The translations under genes and the position numbers were made by a program. A stretch of 8,263 bases of DNA from Lachnospiraceae bacterium UBA3332 (GTDB taxonomy: Bacteria; Bacillota; Clostridia; Lachnospirales; Lachnospiraceae): contig DERU01000070.1 in assembly GCA_002361095.1 (NCBI GenBank), forward strand, positions 1 through 8,263. The letters are read 5' to 3'. The notes under the pieces were generated by a model that did not search any database, was not told the DNA's origin, and saw nothing but the letters and a program-made list of their open reading frames with translations. This document shows positions 6,585 through 8,263 of this stretch, piece after piece; position 1 is the stretch's first letter, and every line of letters starts with the position of its first letter.

Positions 6585-8246
6585 ATGAAAAAGTGGAAAA
6601 CTTATTTGCTGGTTGTTCTTTCCGTGATTCTTCTGGTACAGCCTGCCATGCAGGCACGGGCGGCGGTTCCCTACAAAACCTATACCATCGACGGTTACGG
6701 CTATGTGACGGAGACCCAGACCGCTTATACACCGAAAACAACATTCAGCAAAATCGGGGAGCATTCCCTGGTACGTCCTTATGATTTGAAAATCACCGAG
6801 GACGGGTATGTCTATATCGCGGACGCGGGAGCCGGTGTGATTTACGTTTCCACATTGGAAGGGGAATATGTGAAAACCATCGGGGAGGGCGAACTGACGG
6901 AGCCTTACGGGGTGTTCGTGACAAAACAAAAGGACGTGTACGTGGCGGATCATTCCGGCAAAGTGGTGGTGTTTGACAGCGCCGGGAACGTATCCGCAGT
7001 TTATACAAAGCCGGATCACCCGCTTTACGGCAGCGGCGACTTCAAGCCCATCAAAATCGTGGTGAACGCGGGCGGCGACATGTACATTGTCTGTGAGGGA
7101 AATTCCAACGGCTTAGTACAGCTGACGCCCACGGAAGGAGGCACGTTCCTGGGGTATTTCGGTACCAACTATGCCTCCGTCACCCTGCTCCGCATGGTGC
7201 AGGAAGCGGTTTTCACCGACGCGCAGCTGGCCAAGATGGTCTCCAATCTGCCGTCCACGCCGGTGAACGTGGCGATAGATGCGCAGGGGCTGATTTATAC
7301 GGTGACGCCCGGCGAGGAAGGGACCAGTTTAAAGAAACTGAATATTGCGGGTGCAAACCTGATCGAGCCGGACGCCTATGACGGCAAGGAAGCGGCCGTC
7401 AGTGTGGGTAACCATGACAACGTGTATGTGGCGTCTTCGGACGGTTATATCTACGAGTACAATTCCGAGGGCGATCTGCTTTTCGTGTTCGGCGGGCGTG
7501 ACGACGGACGGTTCCGCATCGGCCTGTCCAAGAAAGTGGAAGCCATTGATGTGGATATGCAGGATAACATTTATATCCTGGATTCCGACGCGGCGCAGGT
7601 ACAGGTATTTGCCGCAACGGAATTCACCAACCTTTTGCATAAGGCGTTAAACCTTTACGAGAACGGACGCTATACCGAGAGTAAGGAACCGTTGGAGGAA
7701 GTGCTGGAGATGAACAGCCTTTTCGATTACGCCAACGAAGCGATGAGCCGTTCTTACCTGCAGGAGGAGAACTATGAGCAGGCGTTGAAATACGCGCGGG
7801 TTTCCAAGGCCTTTTCCGTCTATTCGGACGCGTTCTGGGAGGTGCGTAACACCTGGCTGCGCAACAACCTGATCGGGGCGGCAGGGATCCTTGTGCTGAT
7901 CATTATTGCGGTTCAGCTTTTGAAGTTTGCCCATAAGAAGAAAGGGATTTTCAATCCGGTGATACAGGCGACCGAAAAGCCGAGAAACAGCGGCTATTGG
8001 CAGCGGCTCAAGTATATGGCTTATTATATGAAGCACCCGGTGGACGGGGCTTACGGCCTGCGCTACGAGGGCAAGAGTTCCTGGCTGACGGCGGGAACGC
8101 TGCTTGTGCTGACCACGGTGATTTTTATCATCAACAAGTACTACTGCGGCTTTTTGCTGCGCAATGTGCGGGAAGGCAGATATACGATTTTCAACGATGT
8201 GATTTCCATTATCGGCGTGTTTGTGGTTTTGACGGCATGTAATTAG
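6585..8246 (+). CDS. Membrane protein with extracellular NHL propeller, TPR-like helices and a truncated Yip1-like domain
   Basis: Function not established; probably an accessory or sensing part of the neighbouring importer. Residues 1-26 are a signal peptide (KKWK, hydrophobic core, ARA as the likely cleavage site). Six NHL-type blades can be counted from the repeated aromatic-strand motif: GYVYIAD (74-80), KDVYVAD (116-122), GDMYIVC (164-170), GLIYTV (235-240), DNVYVAS (278-284) and DNIYILD (327-333). Residues about 346-379 and 382-415 look like two TPR hairpins. A membrane segment at about 429-446 is followed by KFAHKKKG, which puts the propeller outside and the next part inside. After HPVDGAYGLRYEG (484-496), typical of Yip1-domain relatives as I recall them, come a membrane segment at 500-517 and the start of another at 538-552. 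The frame then meets TAG at 8244-8246, so the domain lacks its usual later membrane segments. A ribosome binding site (GGGGGG, 6572-6577) lies seven bases upstream and the gap to the permease gene is 13 bases. The protein may be really truncated, or the stop may be a sequence error near the window edge. Confidence 0.75.
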   Translation: MKKWKTYLLVVLSVILLVQPAMQARAAVPYKTYTIDGYGYVTETQTAYTPKTTFSKIGEHSLVRPYDLKITEDGYVYIADAGAGVIYVSTLEGEYVKTIGEGELTEPYGVFVTKQKDVYVADHSGKVVVFDSAGNVSAVYTKPDHPLYGSGDFKPIKIVVNAGGDMYIVCEGNSNGLVQLTPTEGGTFLGYFGTNYASVTLLRMVQEAVFTDAQLAKMVSNLPSTPVNVAIDAQGLIYTVTPGEEGTSLKKLNIAGANLIEPDAYDGKEAAVSVGNHDNVYVASSDGYIYEYNSEGDLLFVFGGRDDGRFRIGLSKKVEAIDVDMQDNIYILDSDAAQVQVFAATEFTNLLHKALNLYENGRYTESKEPLEEVLEMNSLFDYANEAMSRSYLQEENYEQALKYARVSKAFSVYSDAFWEVRNTWLRNNLIGAAGILVLIIIAVQLLKFAHKKKGIFNPVIQATEKPRNSGYWQRLKYMAYYMKHPVDGAYGLRYEGKSSWLTAGTLLVLTTVIFIINKYYCGFLLRNVREGRYTIFNDVISIIGVFVVLTACN

Positions 8247-8263
8247 TGTCTGCTGAACAGCTT

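Overview
The window looks like part of a carbohydrate-use operon from a Gram-positive Clostridia-type bacterium, with gut Lachnospiraceae or relatives as the best guess. The reasons are strong purine-rich Shine-Dalgarno sites, Gram-positive style signal peptides and a lipoprotein glycosidase, a CUT1 sugar importer without its own ATPase, and a fairly GC-rich codon usage. The taxonomic call is inference from protein style, not a search result.

All five genes lie on the + strand and are tightly packed. Bases 51-1634 encode a lipid-anchored GH43 glycosidase of the endo-arabinanase type with a C-terminal beta-barrel domain. Bases 1706-4717 encode a very large (1003 aa) secreted solute-binding protein: two predicted beta-sandwich modules, a helical region, and then a family 1 sugar-binding protein domain. 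Bases 4714-5682 and 5699-6571 encode the two MalF/MalG-like permeases; the first overlaps the binding-protein gene by four bases (ATGA). Bases 6585-8246 encode a membrane protein with an extracellular six-bladed NHL propeller, TPR-like helices and a Yip1-like membrane domain that is cut short by a TAG stop 17 bases before the window end.

A working model is that the GH43 enzyme cuts a polysaccharide (arabinan or a related pentose glycan) at the cell surface, the large binding protein captures the oligosaccharides, and the two permeases import them using an ATPase encoded elsewhere. The NHL/TPR/Yip1 protein is probably an accessory, docking or sensing part of the importer, but its job is not established. 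The only gene-free gap above 20 bases between genes is 1635-1705. No rRNA, tRNA, CRISPR array, insertion sequence or convincing intrinsic terminator is visible.

The most interesting points are the permease-linked NHL/TPR/Yip1 protein, the oversized binding protein that seems to lack a lipid anchor, and the TAG stop inside a membrane domain at the right edge.
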